From assembly GCA_002943765.1 (NCBI GenBank), contig PQWQ01000033.1:67001-131000 (forward strand): a stretch of 64,000 nt of DNA. The letters run 5' to 3'. Made by a program: the position numbers and the translations under genes. This document shows positions 24,401 to 33,980 of the stretch, piece after piece. Within the stretch, counting starts at the first letter, position 1. The number at the start of each line of letters is the position of its first letter. The notes beneath the pieces are model-generated. The model saw nothing but the letters and a program-made list of their open reading frames with translations. It was not told where the DNA came from and did not search any database. Origin of the DNA: Psoroptes ovis (lineage: Eukaryota; Arthropoda; Arachnida; Sarcoptiformes; Psoroptidae).

Positions 24401-24695
24401 CAACATATTTATGTTTATAAATAATAAAATGAAATTTTCGACCATCAAACGATGATTGAAATGATTGCTCTAATGGTGAAACAAATTGCAGAATATCATC
24501 CCATTGTCCATCCAATATTAGCTGACGTAAAAATATTAAATCATCATTCAAATCACCACAATTATATACACCGGTTTCACGTTCCAAACTTAACTGAGAA
24601 ATACATAGGTCACGATTCGATAGAAATTCCAATATCAAACGTATGGCATCTTCTTCTCGAATGCATATGGATTTTTCCGTTGTTGATTTCGTCAT
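15477..24695 (-). CDS. WDR47: WD repeat-containing protein 47 (WDR47/nemitin), long form
   Basis: Exons 22791-24695, 16487-16785, 16332-16391, 15477-16269 (phases 0, 2, 2), giving 1018 aa against about 920 in human. The N-terminus has the LisH/CTLH region (AIRLILEFLSNRDLCISQLS, FLRQLILDGQWDDILQFVSP). The C-terminus has seven-blade WD40 sequence with the WDR47-specific blocks LLATGSNDKIVKLLPFN, HDGTIRDL, SAGAGDCKVY and SCMLYDMRGGRVIQ. In vertebrates WDR47 binds microtubule-associated proteins and CAMSAPs and acts in neuronal microtubule organisation. The middle is low-complexity (Asn/Ser/His-rich). The first intron is about 6 kb, very large for this genome, with eight MITE copies and three candidate alternative first exons. 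All splice in phase 0 to the exon starting HGIHHRTS. Confidence 0.93.
17167..17216. repeat. TG-rich microsatellite
   Basis: Interrupted (TG)n in the WDR47 intron between the candidate first exon and the WD40 exon. Confidence 0.85.
17374..18057 (-). CDS. WDR47: Candidate alternative first exon of WDR47 (228 codons)
   Basis: Starts ATGAGTCGTGATCG with GAAA before it, runs 228 codons without a stop and ends at a strong donor, GTAAGT, in phase 0. This is the same phase as the exon at 16487-16785, 588 bp downstream, so joining would give a WD40-only isoform of about 611 aa. The peptide is Ser/Tyr/Asp-rich (MSRDRWSTSDRHYSHS..., repeated DDDDDY, SDESMSEYLN) with no known domain. A GC-rich patch (18265-18285) about 210 bp upstream may mark a promoter. 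It could instead be a separate gene whose later exons I did not find. Confidence 0.6.
18759..18838 (-). mobile_element. MITE family 1, type A minus
   Basis: Left end TTAGGTTGTCCGAAAAGTTC, core CTGATTTTCATGAACAACTC then TTAAGCGGAATG; right end CGGACAACATAATG slightly decayed. Confidence 0.9.
19052..19136 (-). mobile_element. MITE family 1, type A minus
   Basis: Left end CGGTTGTCCGCAAAGTTC, core GGCCGATTTTCATG, right end TTTTCGGACAACCTCATA. Lies 127 bp upstream of the short candidate exon on the minus strand's 3' side. Confidence 0.88.
19263..19328 (-). CDS. Possible short alternative first exon of WDR47 (22 codons)
   Basis: ATG-initiated frame MLAKLFRQQQQPPNEHQLN ending in CAG followed by GTATTT, phase 0, inside the large WDR47 intron. 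The phase agrees with the shared downstream exon. The frame is too short to judge by itself and the donor is weaker than in the other candidates. Confidence 0.3.
19519..19599 (+). mobile_element. MITE family 1, type A plus
   Basis: Left end TTAAGTTGTCCGAAAAGTTC, core ATTCCGTTTAATCC, right half AAATCGGCCAAAACTTTCCG then GGCAACC. Confidence 0.9.
19798..19877 (-). mobile_element. MITE family 1, type A minus
   Basis: Left end GGTTGTTCGTAAAGTTTTGG, core CCGATTTTCATGAGCAACTC, right end CTTTTCGGACAGCATAA. Confidence 0.88.
21088..21168 (-). mobile_element. MITE family 1, type A minus
   Basis: Left end TTAGATTGTCCGGAAAGTTT, right end CTTTTCGGACAATCTAA: both ends carry the matching ATTGTCC/GGACAAT variant, a compensated change. 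Confidence 0.92.
21252..21551 (-). CDS. Candidate alternative first exon of WDR47 (100 codons)
   Basis: ATG-initiated, 100 codons (MIWKSSNLSSSSIGEHF...), with an in-frame stop upstream and a strong GTGAGT donor in phase 0 after LRSCH. It fits the shared WD40 exon at 16487-16785. The sequence is Ser/His/Asn-rich with several Arg-Leu-rich helical stretches (MREHLRLMNLRNKFFDRNNN) and no domain that I recognise. A chance frame cannot be excluded. Confidence 0.4.
21914..21993 (+). mobile_element. MITE family 1, type A plus
   Basis: Left end AAGTTGTCCGAAAAGTTCAT, diverged core GACGCTTGATCACCAAAGAG, right half GAAAATCGGTCAAAACTTTT. Confidence 0.88.
22296..22374 (-). mobile_element. MITE family 1, type A minus
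   Basis: Left end TTAAGGTTGTCCGAAAAGTT, right end ACTTTTCGGACAACCAAAAT. Confidence 0.9.
22600..22683. mobile_element. MITE family 1, type B (foldback)
   Basis: TTAGATTGTCCGGAAAGTTT, then CGGCCGATTATATCGTAGAA; right arm AACTTTTCGGACAACCTAAT. Only about 110 bp beyond the end of the long WDR47 exon. Confidence 0.88.
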
Positions 24696-24875
24696 TTGCT
24701 TTGATCATTTGTTGCTGGGAACACACAAAACACTTTAATCACTCTTGATTATTACATATTGTTTTCATCGAGAATTTGTCAAAAAAAAACCAAAACAAAT
24801 CGAATTTTTTAATCACAAAAACAATTAAGTTGTCCGAAACCCGAGTGTTGTTCATATACTACGAACCGAGAAAAA

Positions 24876-24899
24876 TATTCGGGAAAATTTTCCCGAATA
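24876..24899. promoter_or_regulatory. Perfect 24 bp palindrome upstream of WDR47
   Basis: Half site TATTCGGGAAAA followed immediately by its exact reverse complement, no spacer. It lies about 180 bp upstream of the long-form WDR47 start codon, in the likely promoter. No transcription factor family that I can name has this exact site; a dimer binding site or a cruciform-forming element are possible. Confidence 0.5.
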
Positions 24900-25009
24900 A
24901 AACACTGTCATAGCGAAAAAAGCATGGCCTGGCGTATAAATTGAACTCTCATTCATAAAGATTAATTACACAAAAAAATTGAAAATTAATTAAGCTATAA
25001 AACGATTTA

Positions 25010-25090
25010 TTAGGTTGTCCGGAAAGTTTTGCCGATTTTCATGAACAAACATCATTCGGATTAAGTGGAATGAACGAAAGTACAACCTAT
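25010..25090 (-). mobile_element. MITE family 1, type A minus, right end decayed
   Basis: Left end TTAGGTTGTCCGGAAAGTTT intact; right end reads GAACGAAAGTACAACCTA, having lost the TTTTCGG segment. Confidence 0.82.
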
Positions 25091-25224
25091 CAAAAATCGA
25101 TCAAAAAATGTTTCATATTTTCAATTAATTTTTAAATAATTTCTATTTATTTAAAGAATACGATTTATAAATGAAAATGAATGAAAAAAAGAAAAAAAGG
25201 ACAAGAGTGTTGTGTCACTAAAAG

Positions 25225-25242
25225 CGAGAGAGAGAGAGAGAG
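25225..25242. repeat. (GA)n microsatellite
   Basis: About nine GA units. Could act as a GAGA-type promoter element, but is far from any start codon seen. Confidence 0.8.
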
Positions 25243-25547
25243 CACATACATATAATTATAGTATTTGGTCACCAAAAAAAAAATTGAAAAAAATCGAATG
25301 CAATTTAAATGCTTCAAATCATTATTAATTGATCATCATAATCATATATGTTTGTGAAAAAGAAAAAATCAAAATGAATCGAAAATGAATACAAATTAAA
25401 AAAATAAATTAAAAAAAGCCAAGATTTGTGTTTTTTCGAAAATGAATGAATAGCTTCATAATGTTGTACGAGTGTTCATGTGTTGTTTTGTTTAAAATAA
25501 AAAAATGAAATAAAAATTTACAAAAAAAAATTTTGAAAGTGAAATAT

Positions 25548-25627
25548 TCGAGGTTGTCCGAAAGTTAGTGCCGCTTAATCAGATAGAGCTGGCCATGAAA
25601 ATCGGCCAAAACTTTCCGGACAGCCCA
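25548..25627 (+). mobile_element. MITE family 1, type A plus
   Basis: Left end GAGGTTGTCCGAAAGTTAGT, core GCCGCTTAATCAGATAGAG, right end CTTTCCGGACAGCCC. Confidence 0.87.
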
Positions 25628-25918
25628 AAAAATGATGGAATGGGCCAAATATTAAATGGCCAAAATAATAAAAATGATATTCGCATTAGGTCTGTATGTG
25701 TGTCGTGTGAAATTTCCATGTGAATTTAAAATTTTTTCGGTGTTCAGTTTGGCTTTGTGTGTCTGATTGGTGGAAAACGTTAATCATAAACATAAGAAAT
25801 CAATGTGAATATGTATTAAAAGAGTTAAATGTATCATTAATATTAATCCAACAGATTTTGGTTTGACTCATGTGATATTTGTTTTGTATGGTTGTATCGT
25901 CAATCATGTGTCGTGTTT

Positions 25919-28464
25919 TTACTGTGAAGCAGCGACCTCTGTTTTGGCTGTTGCATCGCCACCATTTGCAGCCGGTGCTTCTGTCTTAGATTCGGTAGCC
26001 GCTGGTGCTGCTTCTTTATCTTTGGTTCCATCTTTTTGTTCACCATTTTTGCCATCATCTTGGGCCGCTTCTTTGGTCTCATCAGTTTTATTATTATCTT
26101 TGGCCGAATCTTTTTTCTTGTCCCCCTTTTTATCTTTTTTATCCTTTTTCTTTTTATCATCCTGTTTGTGAATGGGAAAAGAAAGTATTAAGAAATCAAT
26201 TAATACATCTTAAACCCTTTAAGTTACCTTTTTCTTTTTTGAATCTTCATCATCTGTTTTCGATGCATCAGTACCTTGTTGATCAGCTGATACTTCTTTT
26301 TTTGGGAGATGAGTATTTAATTCCAGCGACGAACACATTTCATCCCAATCAGGCCAATACGTCGTTTTCATACGTTCAATTAAACCAATCAAATTCGATG
26401 CATCGGTTTCGATCCATTCTTTAAGACCACCGAATGGTACATAGTAGAATTGGGCCAAATGTGCAAATGCAACACAATCAAGCTATTTGGATTAAGGTCC
26501 ATTACTCAAATGATTAATTCATTTAATATAAAAAACATACCAAATGTGGTTCTTTACCGAAGAAATAATCTTTTGTACCTAACAAATTGCTTAATGCTTT
26601 CAAATCTTCTTTAGCCGATTCTTGAATTTCTTCCAATGTAAAACGGCCACGTCCTAAGCCTAACGAATCACTTACATGCTATAATCATATGGTTCAAATA
26701 AAGCAAATCAAAGACATTTCAAATGATTAATCATTTTACACTCAAAACAAATCCCCATCCATTCATTCATTCAAGACACTAACCTTTTTGAATCCAAGCT
26801 TGAAAACGAAATTCAAAATTGAATTCGGAAAACGTGAATTAAATGTACGTTTAATATCAAGTTGAGCGCTTTCAAGAAATTCTCGAGGATTATTATAACG
26901 CCACCAACGTACGATCCTATTTGGATATGATAAAATTCAAAATTTCATCATTAATTTCAATTTAAAACATTTCAAAAATTTTCATTCATAATTCTTCATA
27001 AATATAATAGATTGTCCGAAATGTGTTGGCCGATTTTCATGAACAAATCTATCGGATTAAGCGGGGTAAACTTTTCGAACAACCTCTAATTTATTACACA
27101 CCGGCCTACACCTTTACAGTACTACGCATGTCATTGGAATATTTGTGAAAATTAATTTTTGAAAAAAACAAAAAACTTGGGCGCCTGTCTAATATTAAAA
27201 GCAAATGATATAATTGGAAACTGATGCGCCAAACCGATTTTGGGAGCGGTTCAATTCAAATCAAAATTTATTTGTTTTTTCCAAGTGTCGCATGCCCAAT
27301 TGCATAACAATCTATTTGAACTACAATCTTTGTGGATGATGCACAAATATGCTTAGAATAAATAAATATTAGGTTGTCCGAAAAGTTATGGCCGATTTTC
27401 ATGAGCAACTCTAACGAGATTAAACGGAATGAACTTTTAGGACAACCTGTCAAATAAATAAACATCATCCATATAGTGATGACCCACCACCTACGCTTGG
27501 TGTGTACAAACAAAACTTGTCAAAACAAAAAAAAAGGGGAATCAAATTCAAATAATCATGGAAATTAAGCTAATCCATTGCCTAATCATCACAAAACACA
27601 GCATGAAACAATGGAAATGTTGGATTTCGTAACGTTGTTTGTGGATGATTTCAAATTAATTCAAATTAAAAAATAATCAAAAATCAAATACACATACCAT
27701 CCTGTATGATTATTCAACATTGATATGAATGCATGACTGGTCGTTTTTTGTTCATCAGTTAATCCAAAATCAATATCTTTATCATAATATTTGGTCAGCT
27801 CTTTAATAATCGTATCGGAATCTTCAATTTCTTTTCCATTCAATTCGACAAATGGTAATTGTCCTTTTTTTGATTTGAAACGTAATTTATGATCAACATT
27901 CTATTTACGAAATATAAGAAGACAATTATGAGCATTATTGCATAATGAGAAAATATCAAAGTTGTCCCATAAGTTCTTACCGTTTTTCGAATGAAAAAAA
28001 TTTAAAAAACGGCAAAAACTTATGGGACAACTATATATATATCCAAATAAAGATAATCATGTCATTAACACACATTCAAAAATCGTTCGAAAGCATCCTT
28101 TGAATTAAGAAAAACTTACCTCATAACGAATAGCTGACATTCGAAGCCAATTTTCTACTTTCATACAACAAGCTGACAAAGATGGAATCGTTGATGAACG
28201 TGTAAATTGATACAAATAAACAACATCTTTTTCAAAATCTTTTTTATGTGCTTGAATAGCAGGTTTAAGTGTTTCATTTTTTTGTTTTGTAGGTGAGCCA
28301 GGTGTAGATGAACAATTATTTTCATTATTTTGTTGTTGTTGCTGATCTTTTGGTGCTTCTTCCGGCGGCGTTTTCTTCGAATCGATTGTTTCGTTCATCA
28401 CTTCTTCCGTTGTTTTCGGTTGTTCAACGGTTTTGGTTTCATTCGATTCAGTTGTGGTCGTCAT
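25919..28464 (-). CDS. fax: Failed axon connections (Fax), GST-like/metaxin-like protein
   Basis: Six exons: 28120-28464, 27698-27900, 26784-26916, 26541-26678, 26228-26482, 25919-26161; 438 aa, all junctions in frame. The N-terminal ~80 residues are Glu/Lys/Gln-rich. The GST_N-like domain starts near VVYLYQFTRSSTIPSLS and includes NVDHKLRFKSKKGQLPFVEL, close to Drosophila Fax. The GST_C-like part includes LPNSILNF-type sequence (here FPNSILNFVFK) and KDYFFGKEPHLLDCVAFA. The C-terminus is a Lys/Asp/Glu/Ala tail rich in KKDKKDKK, as in the fly protein. In Drosophila fax interacts genetically with Abl in axon development; its enzyme activity is unknown. Three MITE copies account for most of the length of introns 1 and 2. 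Confidence 0.95.
27007..27088 (-). mobile_element. MITE family 1, type A minus
   Basis: In fax intron 2. Left end TAGATTGTCCGAAATGTGTT, right end CTTTTCGAACAACCTCTAAT. Confidence 0.87.
27369..27449 (-). mobile_element. MITE family 1, type A minus
   Basis: In fax intron 2, 280 bp from the previous copy. Left end TTAGGTTGTCCGAAAAGTTA, right end CTTTTAGGACAACCT. Confidence 0.9.
27960..28031. mobile_element. MITE family 1, type B variant with compensated ends
   Basis: In fax intron 1. Left GTTGTCCCATAAGTTCTTAC and right AACTTATGGGACAAC: the CCATAA change is mirrored exactly in both arms. 72 bp, the shortest complete copy. Confidence 0.85.
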
Positions 28465-28629
28465 TTTCGATTGATTTTCTTTGAATAATTTCGTTGATTA
28501 GCAATTAACAATCGATATTTTTAATTAATTTTCGATTAATCGATGATTTTCAAATCAATTAGGTTGTATTCTATTCAAAAATATATCAAATAACAATTAA
28601 TCGAAATTTAAAATAATCAAAATGGAATA

Positions 28630-28711
28630 ATAGGTTATCCGCAAAGTTTTTGTCGATTATAACGCGTAGAAAATAATTGAAAAATCGGCGAAAACTTTTC
28701 GGACAAGCCAA
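28630..28711. mobile_element. MITE family 1, type B (foldback)
   Basis: Left TAGGTTATCCGCAAAGTTTT, spacer CGCGTAGAAAATAATTG, right AAAACTTTTCGGACAAGCC; 166 bp upstream of the fax start codon. Confidence 0.87.
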
Positions 28712-29503
28712 ATAGAATGTGATATACACACAATATGCTTTAAGAAAAATGATTCGAATGACTCATTATTCACAAATGAAATTAATTATGGCAACAACAT
28801 TTGACAGTAATCAACACCACTCACTCACTTACGTTATGACAATTTTTAACAAAAATTCGAATTTTAATAATTTCACTCTTTCTCCTACACTCGAAAAAAC
28901 TGTGATTATTATTCGAAAAAACAATGCACAAACACAATGCCAATGATCTCCTATTCGCGTTCGAATAGCTCAATGTCCAAAAAACTTTTGTTGTTTCTGT
29001 CTATTCATAGACACACTACACACACACACGTAGGCAGAAAAGCGCAAAATTGATTTTGGAAAAAGATTTTCGATTCATGAATATTATTCATCCACACACA
29101 TATTGTTGGTTTATGAATGGTCGTTTAGAGTTCAGTTCACATTTTGGCTACACAATGAAAAAAAAAGAGCAAGAAAATTCGAAAAATGTACACTCAGCTC
29201 AACTACCACTACTACAATCTTGGTGAATAAATCATAATTCGGGTTTTTTTTTCGAAAAAAATGGAAAAGTAGCGGAGGGAGGTTGAAAAAACAACACACA
29301 CACATTCATTGGTCATAAGTGTGTGTATGAACGCAATGCGGTATTTCGATTATTTAGGTATCAAAAGTAGTAGTGGTACATCGAAACAATAGTTGATTGG
29401 GGTAGGGTACTGGAGAAGAGGCTTCTGATTGGTTGAAAAAAGATGGTGACGCATACAATAGTAGTGGTCATTTTGAACCGCCAATCGCGATTTTGAAATA
29501 ACC

Positions 29504-29514
29504 AAAATGGCGGC
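29504..29514 (+). promoter_or_regulatory. YY1/Pho-like motif
   Basis: AAAATGGCGGC fits the YY1 consensus AARATGGCGGC exactly. It lies about 1.04 kb upstream of the fax start, next to a GAGA/CTCT-rich block (29590-29625) in an unusually GC-rich stretch. These are promoter-like features, but no transcript start can be fixed. Confidence 0.35.
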
Positions 29515-30523
29515 AACAGAAAAAATTCGGGTAAAAAATTTGTGGCGAAAAAAAAAAATTCGAAAAAAACCAACCAAACAACTATGACAAATCTCTCGCT
29601 CGCTCTGACTCTCTCTTGCTCGAACACTCGATTAAATGGCCATATGGGCGAGGTAAACACTGTGTGTGATGAATAAATGATTATGGAAAACCATATTCAT
29701 CATCACCAAAACACACACACACACATTGAGAATGTGTGCATTTCGAATAATAATAAATGGATAAAATGAGGGAAATTCAAGGAGTCAAAAATCGCCAAAT
29801 GATCATCAAACTTTATTCGAAAATTGCAATTCTTTCGAAATTTGAGCCATGCGATTTTGGACCATGGACCCAAACGTACCAAAGTGGACCGAATTTATTA
29901 TTTTAAAGGTGGATTTTTGGGACAAATAATTAAGGAAAAATTGTCAAAAATACTCACCATAAAAATGGATGCTCAATTTCAAATAAATTCCATGCAAAAC
30001 TTGTCAAATTTTGGACACAAAATTTGTCTCAAACTTGTCACAAATTTGAAAATTGACCAGATATTCAGTAATGAAAGAGTTGAAATGTTTGAAAATGAAG
30101 AAATGAAACGGTTTTCCAATGTTTTTTTGGCTGGAAAATTCACTTAGAAAATTGTCATAAGAAATATTGGTCAATAATTATCGGACAAGGTGAATATATT
30201 CACACACAGAGATTAACACTAAATCAAAAGCATTTAATCATTTAAATGATGATAAGTCGATGGATGATTATTAATGATGGAAAATGAATCGAGTTCAACT
30301 CAATGAAAAACATTAAACTCTTTATTTACCAAATAAAAGCTTTAAATTTTTGAAATTTCTAAAAACACAAAGACAATAACACTAACACATACGAACAGAT
30401 TGAAAGTCGAAGACCAAATGAGGATTTGGTTTGAAATGTTTCGATTTACAAATGGAGAAAATGGAAAATAATTGATTTGCTTAGCCAAAGCGAGAGAGAA
30501 AATCTTTTATTCTCTTCCCTCTA

Positions 30524-30603
30524 TTAGGCTGTCTGAAAAGTTTTTTCCGATTTCCCAATTATTTTCTACGATATAACCAGCAAAAACTTTCCGGACAACC
30601 TAA
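30524..30603. mobile_element. MITE family 1, type B (foldback)
   Basis: Left TTAGGCTGTCTGAAAAGTTT, spacer ATTTTCTACGATATAACC, right AAACTTTCCGGACAACCTAA. Confidence 0.88.
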
Positions 30604-31130
30604 TACTTCACTATTCTCTCTGCTTTTTTTTCAGAAATCGGGGCCGATCCTAATCATTACTCATTCGAAATTACTCACCCTCTCTTGTTTCTTTCTATTC
30701 ATTGACATATTGGACCTACCACACTCACTTATTCCTCTTCCACTAGTACCGGATCGGTACAATACACTCATACAAACAAAGCATCAGTCATTGGTCGATT
30801 CGGTTTTTTCTCTCGCGTGCGCGGCTATGCCTATGAATGTTCATTTTTTGTACAAAAATCCAAACGTTCCCGTTGGTAGTAGCATATGTCATTTATGTGG
30901 ATGATTTTTGAAATTCATGAGGCTAATTTCATTTCTGGTAGCTGTTGGCAGGCGTAGGCCTTTTTTTGTTTGTTTGTTTGTTAGTTCAAAATTTTTCTCT
31001 TTAAAAAACAAAAAAAAATCTGGTTTACAAAGACCAGCAGCGCCACCACCGCTTCTGGACATTTAAACTTTTTGAAAAAAAAATTAAATGGGTGTTTTCA
31101 GCTGATTTTTGATTATTGTTGAATTTATAT

Positions 31131-31213
31131 TCGAGGTTGTCCGAAAAGTTCTTGCCGATTTTCCAATTATTTTCTACCATATATAATCGGCAAAAACTTT
31201 TCGGACAACCTAA
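31131..31213. mobile_element. MITE family 1, type B (foldback), best preserved
   Basis: Left GGTTGTCCGAAAAGTTCTTG then CCGATT; right AATCGGCAAAAACTTTTCGG then ACAACC. The arms pair over about 26 bp. Confidence 0.92.
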
Positions 31214-31770
31214 TATAATTGTAAAATCAGTCAATTTATCAATTATCGAATCATATCATTTTCTTTTGACCAGTGTTTCTCAATTTCATTTTTCAAAAAA
31301 TTAGAAACTTTGATTTCATCATGATCATACACATATTGATATGGAATGCAATCATCAATCAGTCGATCCTGAATCATCACCAAAATTGGGTGTTGTTTGT
31401 CAAATATTCAATGTTGGATGTAATACAAATAACATTACAAATTTTACCACAAAATTAAAAAAGTGTTTATTTTTTTGATGAAAATGTTATTTATTATAAT
31501 GATTACATTACATTGCAACCAGTAAGATTTAATGAGTGTGCCGTACGTACACCGAACACTACACCACACCACCAAAACACCAAGCAACGGCAAGCATTGA
31601 AATTGAAAAAAAATAAGCAAAGAAAAAACGATCATCACAACTTGATGATTCATACACATGAATTGCTTTGAAATTTTTGTTGAATTTGAATTAAAATTCT
31701 CCAAATATTTCAAAGTTTGTTTGCAAACAATAACAGGAACACGATGTGTCATACATTTTTAAATTAAATT

Positions 31771-31852
31771 TTAGGTTGTCCGAAAAGTTCGTTCCGATCA
31801 ATCTGAATAGAGTTGGTGAGGAAAATCGGCCAGAACATTCTGGACAGCCTGA
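31771..31852 (+). mobile_element. MITE family 1, type A plus
   Basis: Left TTAGGTTGTCCGAAAAGTTC, right CAGAACATTCTGGACAGCCT. Confidence 0.9.
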
Positions 31853-32036
31853 ATACAGAGAAAAATTTCATTCTTTTCTTATTGATAATTCCAACGATTC
31901 AATTGGAAAAATTCGGATCAGATTTGTTCCAATATGTTTCAATTATTTTTTCCATTTCTCAATCCCCATTAAGACAAATAATAATGAAACAATCAACTTT
32001 GTATATTTTTTTCTCTGTTGTTAATCATTCAAAATA

Positions 32037-32117
32037 TTAGGCTGTCCGAAAAGTTCATTCCACTTAATCAATCAAAGTTGCTCATTAAAATCAGCCAGAA
32101 CTTTTCGGACAACTTAA
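32037..32117 (+). mobile_element. MITE family 1, type A plus
   Basis: Left TTAGGCTGTCCGAAAAGTTC, core ATTCCACTTAATCAATCAA, right ACTTTTCGGACAACTTAATA. Confidence 0.92.
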
Positions 32118-32271
32118 TAAATAAGACAAATGATTATTTCCGTCATTTCAATTATTATTATTATGAAATCAAAAAATTTTTTTTTTGTTTGAATGATTAA
32201 GTCAAATTAATTCAAATATAAAAATTGAAATTTCATGGCTTATTTTTTTCAAAAATAAATCAAGACAAAAT

Positions 32272-32355
32272 AGAAGGTTGTCCGTAAAGTTGTGGGTGAT
32301 TTTCATGAACAACTCTCGATTGATTCAGCGGAATGAACTTTTTGGACAGCAAAAA
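32272..32355 (-). mobile_element. MITE family 1, type A minus
   Basis: Left GAAGGTTGTCCGTAAAGTTG, core GGTGATTTTCATGAACAACT, right CTTTTTGGACAGC. Confidence 0.87.
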
Positions 32356-32756
32356 TAGCTTTCTATTATTATTCAAGATTCGAGTCTTAAATAATAATAA
32401 TTGCATTGAAGAATGCAAACAACAGAAGAAATTATGATTTAAAATTATTTTTAATCCATGAAAAATTAATTTCAAATTCATTTCTCACAGCCACAATCAA
32501 TCGTCAATCAAAATTTGAACAAATTATTCGATTAGTTACTATTCGATGATGATGGAGGTGTGTATGGTATGTATCAATTCAATGTACTTATTCGATCAAA
32601 TATGGGGCGTTTTGCAGGTTATGTTTTGCATCATTGAACATTACAATCGTTTTTCAGAAATCAAAAATCAAACAAATAAGACGCATTTTGCATTTTTTTT
32701 TCAAAATAAATTCGCATGAATGATTCACACAAACATGCAAAAGATTTTCGATAATA

Positions 32757-32837
32757 TTTGGTTGTCCAGAAAGTTTTGGCCGATTTTCATGTGCAACTCT
32801 TTCGGATTAAGCGGAATAAACTTTTCGGACAATCTAA
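32757..32837 (-). mobile_element. MITE family 1, type A minus
   Basis: Left TTTGGTTGTCCAGAAAGTTT, core TGGCCGATTTTCATGTGCAA, right CTTTTCGGACAATCTAA. Confidence 0.9.
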
Positions 32838-33003
32838 TAAATTTACTTTGAACAAATAAAATTTAAAAATAAACAATCATCATTCGAAAAATGGGGTAAA
32901 CAGTAGCAAAATAAAGCTGAGAAATAAGAAAAAAGAAAAAACAGAAAATTCGAATTTCCAAATTTCAGTTATTTCCAATGATTATTTTATTGTCAAAAAT
33001 ATA

Positions 33004-33086
33004 TAAGGTTATCCGAAAAATTCATTCCGTTTAACCTCCATCGGAGTTGTTCATGAAAATCGGCCAAAACTTTACGGACAATCTAA
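33004..33086 (+). mobile_element. MITE family 1, type A plus
   Basis: Left AAGGTTATCCGAAAAATTCA, right AACTTTACGGACAATCTAAT. Confidence 0.87.
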
Positions 33087-33419
33087 TAATGATCAAGCAA
33101 TCCAATCCAATTTCATGTCCATTTGTTGAATATGTGTGATAATGTTTGATTAGTTCGTTTGTTGTCGTAATATTCAAATACATATCGAAATTGTCATTCA
33201 CACTGCAAAGGGCAATGACAATTGACAATTTTGAAATTTTCTTTTAATCAATATCTCTTGACAAATAACAGCAATCAATTGATTGATTGATTGGATAAAT
33301 GAACGAAAATAAGAAATAATAATAACAAATCAAACAAGATATTGATCAAAGATTATTTATTGATTTTCATTTATTTATTCTAAAAATGATCAAGTAGTGT
33401 ACTTAGCTTATACCGCCAC

Positions 33420-33498
33420 AAGGTTGTCCGAAAAGTTCATACCGCTTAATCAATCGAAGTTATTTATGAAAATCCCCAGAATTTTCCGGACAACCTTT
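33420..33498 (+). mobile_element. MITE family 1, type A plus
   Basis: Left AAGGTTGTCCGAAAAGTTCA, diverged right core AAATCCCCAGAATTTTCCGG then ACAACCTT. Confidence 0.85.
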
Positions 33499-33688
33499 TA
33501 GAAAACAAAACAACCAAAGATGATCAAATTCCTTTTCATCGAAATTTCATCGAGCGAGAGAAGAGAGATACAGCCAAATATCATAAACAACTTTATTTTT
33601 CTTTTTCCCCAAAATTCAATGAACTAGTTTGCAAGCAAGCAAAGAAAAAATTACGACTATTTGAACATCTTGAATCCCCGTTATAATA

Positions 33689-33769
33689 TTAGGCTATCCG
33701 AAAAGTTCATTCGGCTTAATACGAATAGAGTTGCTGCTGAAAATCGGTCAGAACTTTACGGACAACTTG
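33689..33769 (+). mobile_element. MITE family 1, type A plus, with long flanking direct repeat
   Basis: Left TTAGGCTATCCGAAAAGTTC, right GAACTTTACGGACAACTT. The flanks share CTTGAATCCCC followed by G/T and TTATA (33670 and 33767 onwards), longer than the usual TA. Confidence 0.87.
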
Positions 33770-33980
33770 AATCCCCTTTATATGATTTTTCCAAAATAAA
33801 AAAAAGGGTTAATCGATCTTTTCAAAATAAGAAAAAAAAATCCAAGACTACAACAACAACAGCGAAAAAAATATATTTCTAGGTCAATGAGGAAATTTTT
33901 TTTCTTCTTCATAAAATAAAAATTCAGCCGAGCATTCAATTCAAATTCAATTCATATTTTTTGGCTAATAATAAAACCAT

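Larger units (their letters stand above)
24696..25918. other. WDR47 upstream region and fax 3' flank
   Basis: Holds a 24 bp perfect palindrome, a 15 nt MITE end without partner (24825-24839, TTAAGTTGTCCGAAA), two MITE copies and a GA microsatellite. No coding exon seen. Confidence 0.6.

Noticed and set aside
24825..24839. Isolated MITE end TTAAGTTGTCCGAAA
   Set aside because: No partner end within 100 bp; kept only as a remark in the regional description, not as an element copy.
29824..30147. 107-codon frame in the gene-free region
   Set aside because: No recognisable domain, no good start context and composition like the surrounding DNA.
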